33,355 nt of DNA from NCBI GenBank assembly GCA_964371555.1, contig CAYJMQ010000019.1, positions 1 through 33,355 on the forward strand. Direction: 5' to 3'. Position 1 is the stretch's first letter, and each line of letters starts with the position of its first letter. This document shows, in pieces, positions 1-8,696 of this stretch. The notes under the pieces were generated by a model. It saw only the letters and a list, made by a program, of their open reading frames with translations, did not search any database and was not told where the DNA came from. The DNA comes from CAYJMQ01 sp964371555. GTDB taxonomy: Bacteria; Bdellovibrionota; JACOXK01; 2-02-FULL-40-11. The position numbers and the translations under genes were made by a program.

Positions 1-540
1 AGATTGCATTTGAGAAACAGTGTTTGTGCCAAGGATTTTTTTGGGGGATTTCAGTTCAATCCGAAAGAGCTTTGCCGCCCGTTCAAAAAGAGCTTCTGCG
101 GAAATTTTTAATCCCGGAATAATCACCCCTCCCCGGTATGCCCCGTAACGATCGATATAATCGATCGTTGTGGCAGTGCCAAGATCGATTACCAAAAGGG
201 GACCCCCGAATTTTTCATAGGCCGCAACCGCATTGACAATACGATCGGCTCCCACTTCTTCAGCGCGATCTACCTTTAAGGAAATGGGGGATTTTAGTCG
301 GGGGGTGACAAACAGCGCTTTTTTAATTTTCCATTTTCTGAGACAAAAACGAATAGTGGGGTTCATTGCCGGAACCACTGAAGAGACAATCGCCCCGTTG
401 ATATGATGTTTTATATCTTTCTTCCCCGAAAAAAATGACTTAAGCAGGCGGGTATTCACTCTCCAGGAACGGATCAGGCTTTTTCCCTGAAAAAACCCGA
501 TGACGGTATCCGTATTCCCAACATCCAAGGCTAAAAGCAT
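1..540 (-). CDS. coaX: Type III pantothenate kinase, 3' end cut by window edge
   Basis: This enzyme phosphorylates pantothenate in the first step of coenzyme A synthesis, in the cytoplasm. The first 180 residues are visible. The N-terminus MLLALDVGNTDTVIGFF is the phosphate-binding motif of the ASKHA-fold type III family. The segment VDRAEEVGADRIVNAV followed by LVIDLGTATTIDYI is the family core, with the acidic and Thr-rich nucleotide loop. The family is usually about 250-260 residues, so roughly 70 are missing. The ATG at 538-540 overlaps the end of birA by 10 bases, which suggests translational coupling as the last visible gene of a minus-strand operon. BirA and CoaX are often neighbours in bacteria. 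Assignment is from motifs only but is secure. Confidence 0.93.
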   Translation of the reverse strand, partial: MLLALDVGNTDTVIGFFQGKSLIRSWRVNTRLLKSFFSGKKDIKHHINGAIVSSVVPAMNPTIRFCLRKWKIKKALFVTPRLKSPISLKVDRAEEVGADRIVNAVAAYEKFGGPLLVIDLGTATTIDYIDRYGAYRGGVIIPGLKISAEALFERAAKLFRIELKSPKKILGTNTVSQMQS

Positions 541-1262
541 ATCAGATCACCGGTGTAAACCGGCACCGTTTCGCCTGATGGAATTTGAAGAAGGAGCGCC
601 CCATTTTGATCGATCCCAAGCGCCACCCCCTTTATTTTCTTTCGCTGATCACGCACTTCCACCTCGCGCCCTATAATGACACTCTTCTCTTCCCACATCT
701 CTTTGATCACAGAAAAACCCTGTTTCAGATAAGCCGTATACCATTCATCAAAAGACTGAAGAAACTGCTCCAAAACCTGATCAAGTTTGAGCGGTTTGCC
801 AAGAATCTGATAAAGCGATGTCGCTGTCTGTGAAAGACTTTTTGGAAACTTTTCCTGATTGATGTTAATCCCGATTCCAACAACCACAAAATCAATTTTG
901 GAACTGGTCGTTTCGAGCTCGGTCAAAATCCCCGCAATCTTTTTCCCATCCACCAGGACATCATTCGGCCATTTCAGAGAAGGGGCCATCGCCAAATATT
1001 TTTCGAGAGTCTTTGCAACCGCCAAGGATGCCACAAATGTCAGATGTGAGGCATCTTTTACAGCGATTTTGGGATGCAGGATCAACGAAACATATAAATT
1101 CCCCGGCTTAGATAACCATTTCCTGTGAAGACGCCCGCGCCCATCTGTCTGCTGCTCTGCAACAACACATTCCCCCTCTTTTGCCCCTTTCTTTGCAAGA
1201 TCATGGGCATACTCATTCGTCGAAGAAATTTTTTTAAAATAATGGACTTTTGTAAAAGGCAT
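531..1262 (-). CDS. birA: Biotin--[acetyl-CoA-carboxylase] ligase
   Basis: The protein attaches biotin to the carrier protein of acetyl-CoA carboxylase and related enzymes. At 243 residues it lacks the N-terminal helix-turn-helix of E. coli BirA, so it should be a ligase only and not a repressor. Visible motifs are GRGRLHRKW (residues 41-49, biotinyl-AMP loop), KWPNDV (about 97-102) and KKIAGILTE (about 107-115, with the conserved Lys), then a short C-terminal SH3-like region with VVGIGININ before it. It starts 1 base after the nadC stop and overlaps coaX by 10 bases, so the three genes are probably one transcript. Confidence 0.95.
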   Translation of the reverse strand: MPFTKVHYFKKISSTNEYAHDLAKKGAKEGECVVAEQQTDGRGRLHRKWLSKPGNLYVSLILHPKIAVKDASHLTFVASLAVAKTLEKYLAMAPSLKWPNDVLVDGKKIAGILTELETTSSKIDFVVVGIGININQEKFPKSLSQTATSLYQILGKPLKLDQVLEQFLQSFDEWYTAYLKQGFSVIKEMWEEKSVIIGREVEVRDQRKKIKGVALGIDQNGALLLQIPSGETVPVYTGDLICF

Positions 1263-1263
1263 C

Positions 1264-2118
1264 TTAATAAACCTCTTTTACAAGCAGACTAAAATCAAAA
1301 TTCGGCGCAGAATGTGTCATCTGACCAACGGATATGCGCCGCACCCCAGTTTGCGCAATCGCACGAACGTTCGAAAGATTTACCCCCCCGGAAAACTCAA
1401 TCTTTGCCTGTTTTTCAATCACCTGTTTTTCAATTAATTGAACCGCCTCTCTTGTATCCTCCAATGAAAAATTATCAAGCAGGATAATATCGGCTTTTGC
1501 TTCCAGGGCTTCTTTGACCTCTTTGAGGTTTGTCACCTCGACTTCAATTTCCATCTGTTTTTTAAGTCCCCGACGCACCTTTTCAACGGCTGATATAATA
1601 GAAGACCCCTTTAAATGATTTTCTTTAATCAAAATTGCGTCATAGAGGCCAAAGCGGTGGTTCTTCCCCCCCCCCATTTTCACTGCAATTTTCTCCAAAA
1701 GACGAAAACCCGGGGTTGTCTTTCGGGTATCCATGATATCAACCGAAAGACCCGAAACCTCCCTGACAAAGCGGGAGGTCAAAGTTGAAACGCCTGAAAG
1801 ACGCCCCAAAAAATTAAGAGAAACCCGTTCAGCGGAAAGTATCGATCTTAAACTCCCTTTCACCCGGCAACAGACTTCAGCCGGCTTGACCCTGTCACCA
1901 TCTTCTTTTAAAAATTCGATCTCTATTGCCCGGTCATTCCAGCAAAAAATCTTCTCCAGCAGAAAGAGACCACAGATCACACCCTCCTGTTTGCTTATGA
2001 TCTCTGCCATTGCCCGGCTTTTCTCATCGATCAAAAAGGAAGAGGTGAGATCTGAATCTCCAAGATCTTCTAAAAAAGCTATACGTATCAGCTCATCCAA
2101 AAAATGTGTCTTAATCAT
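1264..2118 (-). CDS. nadC: Nicotinate-nucleotide pyrophosphorylase (carboxylating)
   Basis: NadC converts quinolinate and PRPP to nicotinate mononucleotide, releasing CO2 and PPi, in de novo NAD synthesis. The 284-residue length is standard. Recognisable parts are the LSAERVSLNFLGRLSG helix (about 95-109), MDTRKTTPGFR (129-139, phosphate and quinolinate binding), KMGGGKNHRFGLYD (147-160) and the barrel strands ending LLDNFS and EFSGGVN. Its substrate is made by NadA, encoded on the other strand at 26965. No nadB is seen in the window. It lies 5 bases after the response regulator gene in the minus-strand operon. Confidence 0.96.
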   Translation of the reverse strand: MIKTHFLDELIRIAFLEDLGDSDLTSSFLIDEKSRAMAEIISKQEGVICGLFLLEKIFCWNDRAIEIEFLKEDGDRVKPAEVCCRVKGSLRSILSAERVSLNFLGRLSGVSTLTSRFVREVSGLSVDIMDTRKTTPGFRLLEKIAVKMGGGKNHRFGLYDAILIKENHLKGSSIISAVEKVRRGLKKQMEIEVEVTNLKEVKEALEAKADIILLDNFSLEDTREAVQLIEKQVIEKQAKIEFSGGVNLSNVRAIAQTGVRRISVGQMTHSAPNFDFSLLVKEVY

Positions 2119-2123
2119 AAAAA

Positions 2124-2822
2124 TTAACGAGACTCTTTGATGAGTTTCTGAATCTCTTCCCGGATAATTTTTTCAGCCAAAGGGGGGATGACTTCGCGGC
2201 AAATCTTTTCAACAGTATCTTTTGAAACCTGTTCACGAGGATCATCCGTTGAAACACTCTGGGGTGAAACAATCTGGGGCGCTATCTTTGTCGATGCGAT
2301 CGGATCTTCGTCTGTTGTCACGAGCGCCAGGGGTTTCTCCAAAAAATTGAGGCATTTATCCAACTCCCCTTCTGTGAAGAGATTTTTTAGGGGATCTTCG
2401 GCCTCCATCATTTCCGGAATTTCATCCTGCTTTGAAGGCTGCCTTGAAGGCTGAATAAAAGGTTGATTTAGCTGATTAAGGAGATTTAAAAATTCTTTCG
2501 CGTCAAAAGGCTTCGCAAGTTTCCCCTTGGCCCCCGACTTCTCAAGATCAGAGGAATTTAAGTGTTTAAAATGGCTGTAAAGAAGCGCCGATCTCATCCC
2601 CTGCAACGCAGGCTCAATCGAAAATTCACGGATCAAATCCAACCCGTTTTTGGGACCCAGCGTAAAATCAACGAGCGCAATATCAGGTTTTTCCCTGAGC
2701 GCGAGTTGTTTGCCAGTTTCACCATCGTGAGCTACCACCAATCGATAAGCGCTCCCTTTGAGGATCAGTGCCGCCACTTTTTGAATCGTTTTGGAATCGT
2801 CGATGAGAAGCACCTTTGGCAT
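2124..2822 (-). CDS. Response regulator with receiver domain and C-terminal helix
   Basis: Residues 1-115 form a CheY-like receiver: acidic pair Asp8/Asp9, phospho-acceptor Asp52 in ALVDFTLGPKNG, Ser84 at the switch position and the conserved Lys104-Pro105. A linker of about 90 residues, rich in Pro, Gln, Ser and Thr, follows. The last 30 residues (EKICREVIPPLAEKIIREEI) form a charged amphipathic helix. This tail is familiar from response regulators of delta-proteobacteria-like groups, where it caps otherwise unrelated proteins. There is no DNA-binding or enzymatic output domain, so output is probably by protein contact. No histidine kinase lies nearby. Its place between mnmH and nadC looks incidental. 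Confidence 0.85.
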   Translation of the reverse strand: MPKVLLIDDSKTIQKVAALILKGSAYRLVVAHDGETGKQLALREKPDIALVDFTLGPKNGLDLIREFSIEPALQGMRSALLYSHFKHLNSSDLEKSGAKGKLAKPFDAKEFLNLLNQLNQPFIQPSRQPSKQDEIPEMMEAEDPLKNLFTEGELDKCLNFLEKPLALVTTDEDPIASTKIAPQIVSPQSVSTDDPREQVSKDTVEKICREVIPPLAEKIIREEIQKLIKESR

Positions 2823-2832
2823 AGGTTCTACC

Positions 2833-3891
2833 CTACCTTGATTCCAAAGAATCTGTCAAATGATCGACATTCTTCATTTCATTCAGAATCTTTTGCTGAT
2901 CACTACCCGTATCATTTACAAACACCCTTACATCATCCCCTTCCTTCATCTTCAAGGAAGGGGCAGAAAACTTATAATTCCTGTCATAATACCGCTCAAG
3001 CAGAAGTCGAACAACGCTCTCATATTCCCTCTGTCTAAACAGGTTATAGATTTCTAAAAAAAGCTCTCCCCCCAATCTTTTTTTCAAAGAAATCAGCGCT
3101 TCTTCAAGTTGTTCAATATGGGGGAGATATTCTTCCAAAATCCTCTGAGATCTTCTCTGAAGAGAGCTTTTAATAAACATCTTCCTCCCTTTCATCATCT
3201 GACGCATCCATGATTCCGGAAGAAGGACAGATCCAATCCGCTGGCTCTCCCCTTCAACAAAAACAAATTTTTCCCGCTGATATTTTCGAATTTCCTCGCA
3301 TAAGAGGGCCTCAAAATTTTTTTGCGTCTGTTTTTCAGAAAAACCAACATGTCCAAAGACAGAACCCCTATGTTTTGCCAGGGCTTCAAGATCGATGACG
3401 GGAAAACCCTCTTCTTTCATTTTTTGTAAAAGAAGTGTCTTTCCACTCCCGGTCAAACCATAAAACGGGATCAATTCGAAGGGATAATCTCCATTCAAAA
3501 TGGAAAGAACTTCACGCCGATAACTCTTGTACCCCCCTTCAATGACTTTGACAGGGAGACCTGTAAGCCCACAGACAGCCGCTGCTGTCTCAGAACGAAG
3601 CCCCCCGCGCCAGCAATAGAGAAGCGGCGTCTTCCCCTCAGATACTTTTTTGATAGCTTTGAAAAATTCCGGAAGTTTTGGTGAAACAACTTCAAGGCCA
3701 CGCCCCCGGGCTATCTCCCCCCCCCTTTGTTTATAGAGCGTCCCAATTTCAATGCGTTCATCATTAGAAAGAATAGGGATATTGATCGCTGTGGGAATAG
3801 CACCATCTGAAAATTCGAGCGGTGTGCGAACATCGATGAAAATTCCCAAGTCTAATAAGAGCGCCTGGCCAATCGATATTTTTTCAATCAC
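2833..3891 (-). CDS. mnmH: tRNA 2-selenouridine synthase (rhodanese plus P-loop)
   Basis: MnmH (SelU/YbbB) geranylates 2-thiouridine at the wobble position of some tRNAs and replaces the sulphur with selenium from selenophosphate. From the chosen start, residues 1-125 are the rhodanese domain (FIDVRTPLEF, and active-site Cys93 in LLYCWRGGLRS). The second domain begins with the Walker A loop GLTGSGKT at about 146-153. I chose the GTG at 3889-3891 because AAGGA sits 7 bases upstream and the family's normal N-terminus begins there. The frame is open to a TTG at 3960, but that extension is Arg/Ser-rich and has no ribosome site. SelD, the selenophosphate source, is encoded at 28102. Confidence 0.93.
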   Translation of the reverse strand: MIEKISIGQALLLDLGIFIDVRTPLEFSDGAIPTAINIPILSNDERIEIGTLYKQRGGEIARGRGLEVVSPKLPEFFKAIKKVSEGKTPLLYCWRGGLRSETAAAVCGLTGLPVKVIEGGYKSYRREVLSILNGDYPFELIPFYGLTGSGKTLLLQKMKEEGFPVIDLEALAKHRGSVFGHVGFSEKQTQKNFEALLCEEIRKYQREKFVFVEGESQRIGSVLLPESWMRQMMKGRKMFIKSSLQRRSQRILEEYLPHIEQLEEALISLKKRLGGELFLEIYNLFRQREYESVVRLLLERYYDRNYKFSAPSLKMKEGDDVRVFVNDTGSDQQKILNEMKNVDHLTDSLESR

Positions 3892-4034
3892 TTTCAAATC
3901 CTTATGTCCCGTCCGAGAATGAGAATACCTCATTTTTGAAAGACGGCTTATCCTTGACAAGAGTGGGGTCTTTTTCTAAAATGGCCGTAAGGTATCGAAA
4001 TTCTTATAAAAAATCAAGAAAGGCATGACACAAC

Positions 4035-4580
4035 ATGACAGCGCTTCAGATTCCAGATTGGCTTGAAGAATTGGCTAAATCAGAAGTGATGACCGAACAG
4101 ACCGGCCAAGTCGATCCTTTCGGTCATCTCGATTATGAAAAGATTTTGAAAAACCATACCCTCTTTTTTTTGGCAGAACTTCGAAATCTATTCCAGGAAT
4201 GCGCTGTCCGTTTCAACCAGCACCGAAAAGATCCCCGCCATTCGATCAAGGTCTATGGCATTGCTGAGACAGAAGCTGATTTTTTGGTTTTTCGAAACAG
4301 CCTGAAACTCGTTGTCACCTATTCCAAACCGGGCCAAATTGAGGTTTCCTTCCACACCCTTTCAGGCGGCATCTATGCCCCTCAAAAGAAAGTTGTTGAT
4401 AACGTTGTTCGCGGGGGTATCCCTCGCCCCCCGGGTGAAACAGGCTTGCCATCAGGCGACCTGATTGAAATTGAACTCGGCCCCTTCAATGAAGCCCATT
4501 GGAACTATCACGGCGCACGAGTTACCCTTCCGTCACTTGTCAGATTCTATTTGACCGAATTTATTAAGAATAGCAGTTAA
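4035..4580 (+). CDS. Unknown soluble protein, 181 aa
   Basis: I do not recognise a family. The protein has no signal peptide or membrane segment. The N-terminal 45 residues are acidic and helical (PDWLEELAKSE, then GHLDYEKILKN). The middle is mixed strand and helix, including VYGIAETEADFLVFRNSLKLVVTY. A basic loop KKVVDNVVRGGIPRPPGE follows, and the end is hydrophobic and aromatic (LPSLVRFYLTEFI). It is the only plus-strand gene in the first 12 kb, divergent from mnmH and convergent with the UbiB-like gene, whose stop lies 10 bases away. Codon use resembles its neighbours, so it is probably a real cytoplasmic protein. Confidence 0.7.
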   Translation: MTALQIPDWLEELAKSEVMTEQTGQVDPFGHLDYEKILKNHTLFFLAELRNLFQECAVRFNQHRKDPRHSIKVYGIAETEADFLVFRNSLKLVVTYSKPGQIEVSFHTLSGGIYAPQKKVVDNVVRGGIPRPPGETGLPSGDLIEIELGPFNEAHWNYHGARVTLPSLVRFYLTEFIKNSS

Positions 4581-4589
4581 CGTTCCAAT

Positions 4590-6281
4590 TTATTTCCTGA
4601 AATAAGAGACAAAATAAAGAAAAATCAGAACAATGGCAAAGACAAATCCAAGAAGTCCCAATGTGGAAAGACCCAAAAAGGTCGTCCCTTTATGAAATAT
4701 CAAAAGAAGTGTCGCGGAAACAACGACACACGCAGTGATAATAGAAAGAGAGAGAAGTTTCCGCCCTCTTGTCATGGCACGATCCAAATATTCAATATCT
4801 TCAATCTTGATGCGTGTTACCCATTCATCTGAAGAGAGTTTTTTCAAAATCAGGCGAAGCTGCCTCGGCGCATGCTGAACAAGGCTTGTAACATCTCTCA
4901 CAAGATAAAAAAGTTCTTTGGAGAGCCTCTCCATGTTGTATCTCGCCTCCAAAAGAACCTTTGCAAACTCACTCATCCCCTTGACAATATCGAAATCAGG
5001 ATCAATAGACCGTCCCATCCCTTCGATGGTGACAATCGCCTTGCAGACAAGCATGAGATCCTGAGACATTCTCAAACCATGCTGGCTGGCAAGAATCGTC
5101 AAATCCAAAAGCATGCGGCCAACATTGACATCTTTTAACGGCAGACCAAAATAGGGCTCGACTGCCTCACGAACCTGTTTTGAAAAATGATCGATATCTA
5201 TTTTTCCCGCTGGAATCCCAATTTCGAGATATTCATAAACAAGCGCGTCAAAATCTTCCGAAACAAGGGCAAGAAACATATTGCCGAGCGCATCCCGCAC
5301 CTTTTGGTTAAGTCTCCCCACAATCCCAAAATCGACCAGCCCAATTTTCCCGTCTTCCAGAATAAAGATATTTCCGGCGTGCAGATCGCCATGAAAAATG
5401 CCATCGACAAGAACCATTTTATAAAAAGCCTGAACCCCTTCATGCGTCAGCTGCTTGATATCAATACCAGAACTTTCAAGCGCCTTGCGATCGCTTAACC
5501 GGATCCCTTTGAGTTTTTCGAGAGTCAAAACTCTTGCGGTTGAATAGTTGCGAAACACCTGGGGAATAATCACGTGGGGACGATCTTGAAAATTCTTCCT
5601 GATTTTCATCATGTTGCCCGCTTCAACGATAAAATCGAGCTCTTTTTTAAGGGTTTTAAAGAATTCCTGAGCGATTCCCACCGGATTAAAAACCCGGGCT
5701 TCCTCAATGTATTTCTCAAGAAGCCCCGCAATCACAAAAAGAATGCTGACATCGGTATCGATCAGTTTATCAATACCGGCGCGCTGGACTTTCACAACCA
5801 CTTCCGTCCCATCATGGAGTGTCGCCTCGTGAACCTGGGCAATGGAAGCGGCTGCCAAAGGATTCTCATTGAATGTTTTATAAATTTCAGAATGCGGCCG
5901 CCCAAACTCTGACTCAATTGTCTTTTTAACTATTTCAAAGGGAACCGGGGGAACGCGATCCTGAAGTTTTTTAAATTCTTCCGCGTATTCCTGGGGAATT
6001 AAATCGGGACGTGTGCTTAACACCTGTCCCAACTTTACAAACGTAGGCCCCAGTTCTTCAAATGTCAGGCGAACCCTTTCTGGAAGTGTAAGTTTTGCAT
6101 CCCCTTCCTTGCGCATGAACTTAAAGCCCGGAATCAGACGATCGAGACGCATCCGCTCGGCAATTTCCGCAAGGCCATGCCTCCCCATCACCACAAGAAT
6201 GCTTTTCAAGCGCGCCACATTCTTTACGGTCTGGCCGATCTGACTTCCTAATCTTAAAATTCCCATTTTTTCGCTACTCAA
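4590..6281 (-). CDS. ubiB: UbiB/AarF (ABC1) family atypical kinase
   Basis: This protein-kinase-like ATPase is linked in other bacteria to isoprenoid quinone synthesis and lipid handling at the membrane. Visible motifs are the KxGQ signature (FVKLGQVLST, near residue 83), the Ala-rich nucleotide loop AAASIAQVH (143-151), the VVVKVQR Lys (164), HGDLHAGN (297-304) and VDFG (316-319). The C-terminal 50 residues hold two hydrophobic segments (about 515-535 and 540-560) that should anchor it in the inner membrane. At 563 residues it has normal length. Its ATG overlaps the rnr stop by 8 bases, so the two are probably co-transcribed. I infer the symbol from the family, not from a proven quinone role. 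Confidence 0.9.
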   Translation of the reverse strand: MSSEKMGILRLGSQIGQTVKNVARLKSILVVMGRHGLAEIAERMRLDRLIPGFKFMRKEGDAKLTLPERVRLTFEELGPTFVKLGQVLSTRPDLIPQEYAEEFKKLQDRVPPVPFEIVKKTIESEFGRPHSEIYKTFNENPLAAASIAQVHEATLHDGTEVVVKVQRAGIDKLIDTDVSILFVIAGLLEKYIEEARVFNPVGIAQEFFKTLKKELDFIVEAGNMMKIRKNFQDRPHVIIPQVFRNYSTARVLTLEKLKGIRLSDRKALESSGIDIKQLTHEGVQAFYKMVLVDGIFHGDLHAGNIFILEDGKIGLVDFGIVGRLNQKVRDALGNMFLALVSEDFDALVYEYLEIGIPAGKIDIDHFSKQVREAVEPYFGLPLKDVNVGRMLLDLTILASQHGLRMSQDLMLVCKAIVTIEGMGRSIDPDFDIVKGMSEFAKVLLEARYNMERLSKELFYLVRDVTSLVQHAPRQLRLILKKLSSDEWVTRIKIEDIEYLDRAMTRGRKLLSLSIITACVVVSATLLLIFHKGTTFLGLSTLGLLGFVFAIVLIFLYFVSYFRK

Positions 6282-8409
6282 TGAGTCTAAAATCGATCTG
6301 TCGCTTGTCCAAATTGACAGATCTCACCTCGACAAGAACTTTCTGTCCCAAATGAAATTCCTGCCGGAACCTTCTCCCCCGAATCAGATAACGTTCTGGT
6401 ATAAACTGGTATCGGTCATCATGAAGGGTTGAAAGAGGAACAAGACCCTCAACAAAATAAGACGCAAGCTCAACAAAAAATCCAAATTCAATCATACCTG
6501 AAATATAGCCTTCAAACTGACTCCCGACTTTTCCGCACATGAACTGGGCTTTTTTGAGAGCCATGAATTCCCGCTCAGCCCCCTCTATCAACCGTTCCCG
6601 GTTTGAACAATGATAGGCCTGTGCCGCGATCTTCCCAGGGTCGTTCTTCGTATCGGAAAATTTTGTCTTTTTCTTGAGCTCCTCTTTGATAAGACGATGC
6701 ACCACGAGGTCAGGATAGCGACGTATCGGAGAGGTGAAATGCGTATAACATTTTGAGGCCAAACCGAAATGACCGCTGTTTTTTTCAGAATATCTCGCCT
6801 GCTTCATCGATCGCAAAAGCGCGGTATTTAATATTTTTTCCTCAGGCAGGTTTTTAATTTTTTCAAGAAGGTCGCTGTAAATTTTCGGATCTGGTTTTTT
6901 ACTCCGTGGGAGCGGATGCCCGAGATGATCGGAAAGTTCATGATACTGCGCAAGCGCGCTCTGATCCGGTTCTTCATGAACGCGATAAATGAAGGGTTTT
7001 TTTTTAAAAAACATATATTCGGCTACCGCTTCATTGGCGGCAATCATAAACTCTTCAATCAGCATATGCGCCTCAAGCCTTGGCCTTTTCATAATCGACT
7101 CGACATCGCCCTGCATATTGAGAACCAGTTCTGATTCCGGCAAATCAAAATCGAGACAGCCGCGAACCTCCCTCTTTTTTTTAAGAAGCTCCTTGAGATC
7201 GTTCATGACAAGAACATCTGAAATTAATTCCGGATACTTCTTTTTGGCGACTGCATCCCCATCCAAGATGTCCTGAACAGCCGTATAGGTTAATCGATGG
7301 CGGCTTAAAATCAGAGACTCATAGATCAAATAGTCGATACGATTTCCTTCGGAATCAAACTCCATCTCACAGCAAAATGTCAGTTTGTCTTCATTGGGTT
7401 TGAGACTGCAGAGATCATTTGAGAGAATCTCGGGAAGCATCGGAATCACCCCGCCCGGATAGTAGAAGCTTGCCGCGCGCTCGTATGCCTCTTCATCAAT
7501 GAAAGAACCCTCTTTCACGAAAAAACTCACATCTGCAATCGCCACCCAAAGTTTAAAGTTCCCATTTACAAGTTTTTTTACGCAGACCGCATCATCGAAG
7601 TCTTTGGCGGTTTCTCCATCAATCGTCACAAAGGGGAGCTTCTTCAAATTGACACGTTTTTGAATTTCGTCTTGTAAACCCCATTTTTTGAAATCAGCCG
7701 CTTCCCCACAAATTTTCTCATCAAACCGGTCACGCAATTGAAATTTATGGACAATCATCGAAAGATCGACTTCGGGTTCCCCAATTTCCCCTAAGATTTC
7801 TTTGATTTCCCCTTCAGCCCAGCGGTGTTTTTGGGGGTATTTTTTAATGTTGCAAATGACAACCTTATTTTGCTGTGAAACCAGCTTACCGTTAAAAGGA
7901 ATTAAAATATGATCTGCGCCGCCAAATTCAGCGCTGCTTCCCTGTGGAATGACATAGGCGGTTTTTCCACGAATATTCAATTTTCCAACAACGGTCCTGG
8001 CCCCTCTTTCCAAAATTTCAATCACCCTCCCTGATTTCCGTCCCCCCCGCCGCGCCTCTTCGGTAACAAGCGCCTTTATTCGATCTTTATCCATGACATC
8101 CATCATCTGAAATCGATTGATATAAACATCTTCGATCCCCGGCCCCGGCTCATCCGGAATTAAAAAACCGAAGCCCTCCGGATGTTTTTTAACGGTTCCA
8201 ATCACATAATCGTCCTGAGAAATTAACCGATAGCGTTTGTCCGGCATTCGAACCAGTTTAAAATCGTGTCTTAGTTGTTTTAGAACCCTCCGAAATTTTT
8301 TTCTCAAAGGGGATGGCACCTGGAAGAGATGGCAGAGCCCCTCAAACGTCATAGGACGATAACGGGGGGTGGAGAGTTTTTCGAGGATTTGCTTCTCATC
8401 GAATTCCAC
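6274..8409 (-). CDS. rnr: Ribonuclease R
   Basis: RNase R is a processive 3'-to-5' exoribonuclease that degrades structured RNA. The 711 residues show the family order: an N-terminal helical (HTH-like) region at 1-60, cold-shock domains at about 68-215, the catalytic RNB domain from about 255 and a C-terminal S1 domain (about 625-711, starting SQFEGYISGMIEFGFFVEL). The metal-binding Asp cluster is clear in TIDGETAKDFDDAVCV (Asp264, 270, 272, 273). The conserved HFTSPIRRYPDLVVHR is also present. It is the first gene of an rnr-ubiB pair, and the next gene upstream is tRNA-Leu in the opposite orientation. Confidence 0.96.
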   Translation of the reverse strand: MEFDEKQILEKLSTPRYRPMTFEGLCHLFQVPSPLRKKFRRVLKQLRHDFKLVRMPDKRYRLISQDDYVIGTVKKHPEGFGFLIPDEPGPGIEDVYINRFQMMDVMDKDRIKALVTEEARRGGRKSGRVIEILERGARTVVGKLNIRGKTAYVIPQGSSAEFGGADHILIPFNGKLVSQQNKVVICNIKKYPQKHRWAEGEIKEILGEIGEPEVDLSMIVHKFQLRDRFDEKICGEAADFKKWGLQDEIQKRVNLKKLPFVTIDGETAKDFDDAVCVKKLVNGNFKLWVAIADVSFFVKEGSFIDEEAYERAASFYYPGGVIPMLPEILSNDLCSLKPNEDKLTFCCEMEFDSEGNRIDYLIYESLILSRHRLTYTAVQDILDGDAVAKKKYPELISDVLVMNDLKELLKKKREVRGCLDFDLPESELVLNMQGDVESIMKRPRLEAHMLIEEFMIAANEAVAEYMFFKKKPFIYRVHEEPDQSALAQYHELSDHLGHPLPRSKKPDPKIYSDLLEKIKNLPEEKILNTALLRSMKQARYSEKNSGHFGLASKCYTHFTSPIRRYPDLVVHRLIKEELKKKTKFSDTKNDPGKIAAQAYHCSNRERLIEGAEREFMALKKAQFMCGKVGSQFEGYISGMIEFGFFVELASYFVEGLVPLSTLHDDRYQFIPERYLIRGRRFRQEFHLGQKVLVEVRSVNLDKRQIDFRLIE

Positions 8410-8494
8410 AACCGTTCACTTTAATCTGATATCCTCAAAAGAGCTAGTGGGAAAATCTGTTGTAAAACTGGGGAAAATATCTTAGTTTTTTTGG

Positions 8495-8520
8495 GCGCCA
8501 TTGCTTATGCAATGTCGCGC
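8495..8520. repeat. Hairpin just upstream of tRNA-Leu
   Basis: GCGC, then CATTGC, loop TTAT, GCAATG, two unpaired bases and GCGC form a compact hairpin ending 6 bases before the tRNA. It has no following T-run, so it is not a typical terminator. It is similar in size to the hairpins beside the other two tRNAs. Confidence 0.6.
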
Positions 8521-8526
8521 AGACTG

Positions 8527-8608
8527 GCTGGGATGGCGGAACTGGCAGACGCGCACGGCTCAGGACCGTGTGGGGCAACCCTTGGAGGTTCGAATCCTCT
8601 TCCCAGCA
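8527..8608 (+). tRNA. tRNA-Leu (CAG)
   Basis: The acceptor arm GCTGGGA (8527-8533) pairs with TCCCAGC (8601-8607), with discriminator A at 8608. The anticodon stem-loop is CACGG-CTCAGGA-CCGTG, giving anticodon CAG for CUG codons. The long variable arm and the GGTTCGAATCC T-arm are typical of tRNA-Leu. CCA is not encoded. The last bases (GCA) are also the first bases of a 14-bp hairpin. Confidence 0.97.
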
Positions 8609-8692
8609 TTATTTTTTGTTTTACAAAAAATAATGCGAATCCAAATGAGCAGACAGTCCGGTGGACTGTCTGCGACAAAAAGAGGATTCGAA
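8606..8692. repeat. Two perfect hairpins and an antisense copy of the tRNA-Leu T-arm
   Basis: Immediately after the tRNA there is a perfect 14-bp stem (8606-8619 with 8623-8636, loop TTT). The core GAATCCAAATGAG follows (8637-8649), then a perfect 11-bp stem (8649-8659 with 8663-8673, loop GGT). Last comes AAGAGGATTCGAA (8680-8692), the exact reverse complement of tRNA bases 8589-8601. The first stem may act as a terminator for the tRNA and for the convergent HEAT gene, but the T-run lies inside the stem. The order (sense tRNA, hairpin, CCAA(A)TGAG, antisense tRNA piece) recurs at tRNA-Ala and tRNA-Asp. Confidence 0.8.
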
Positions 8693-8696
8693 AAAA

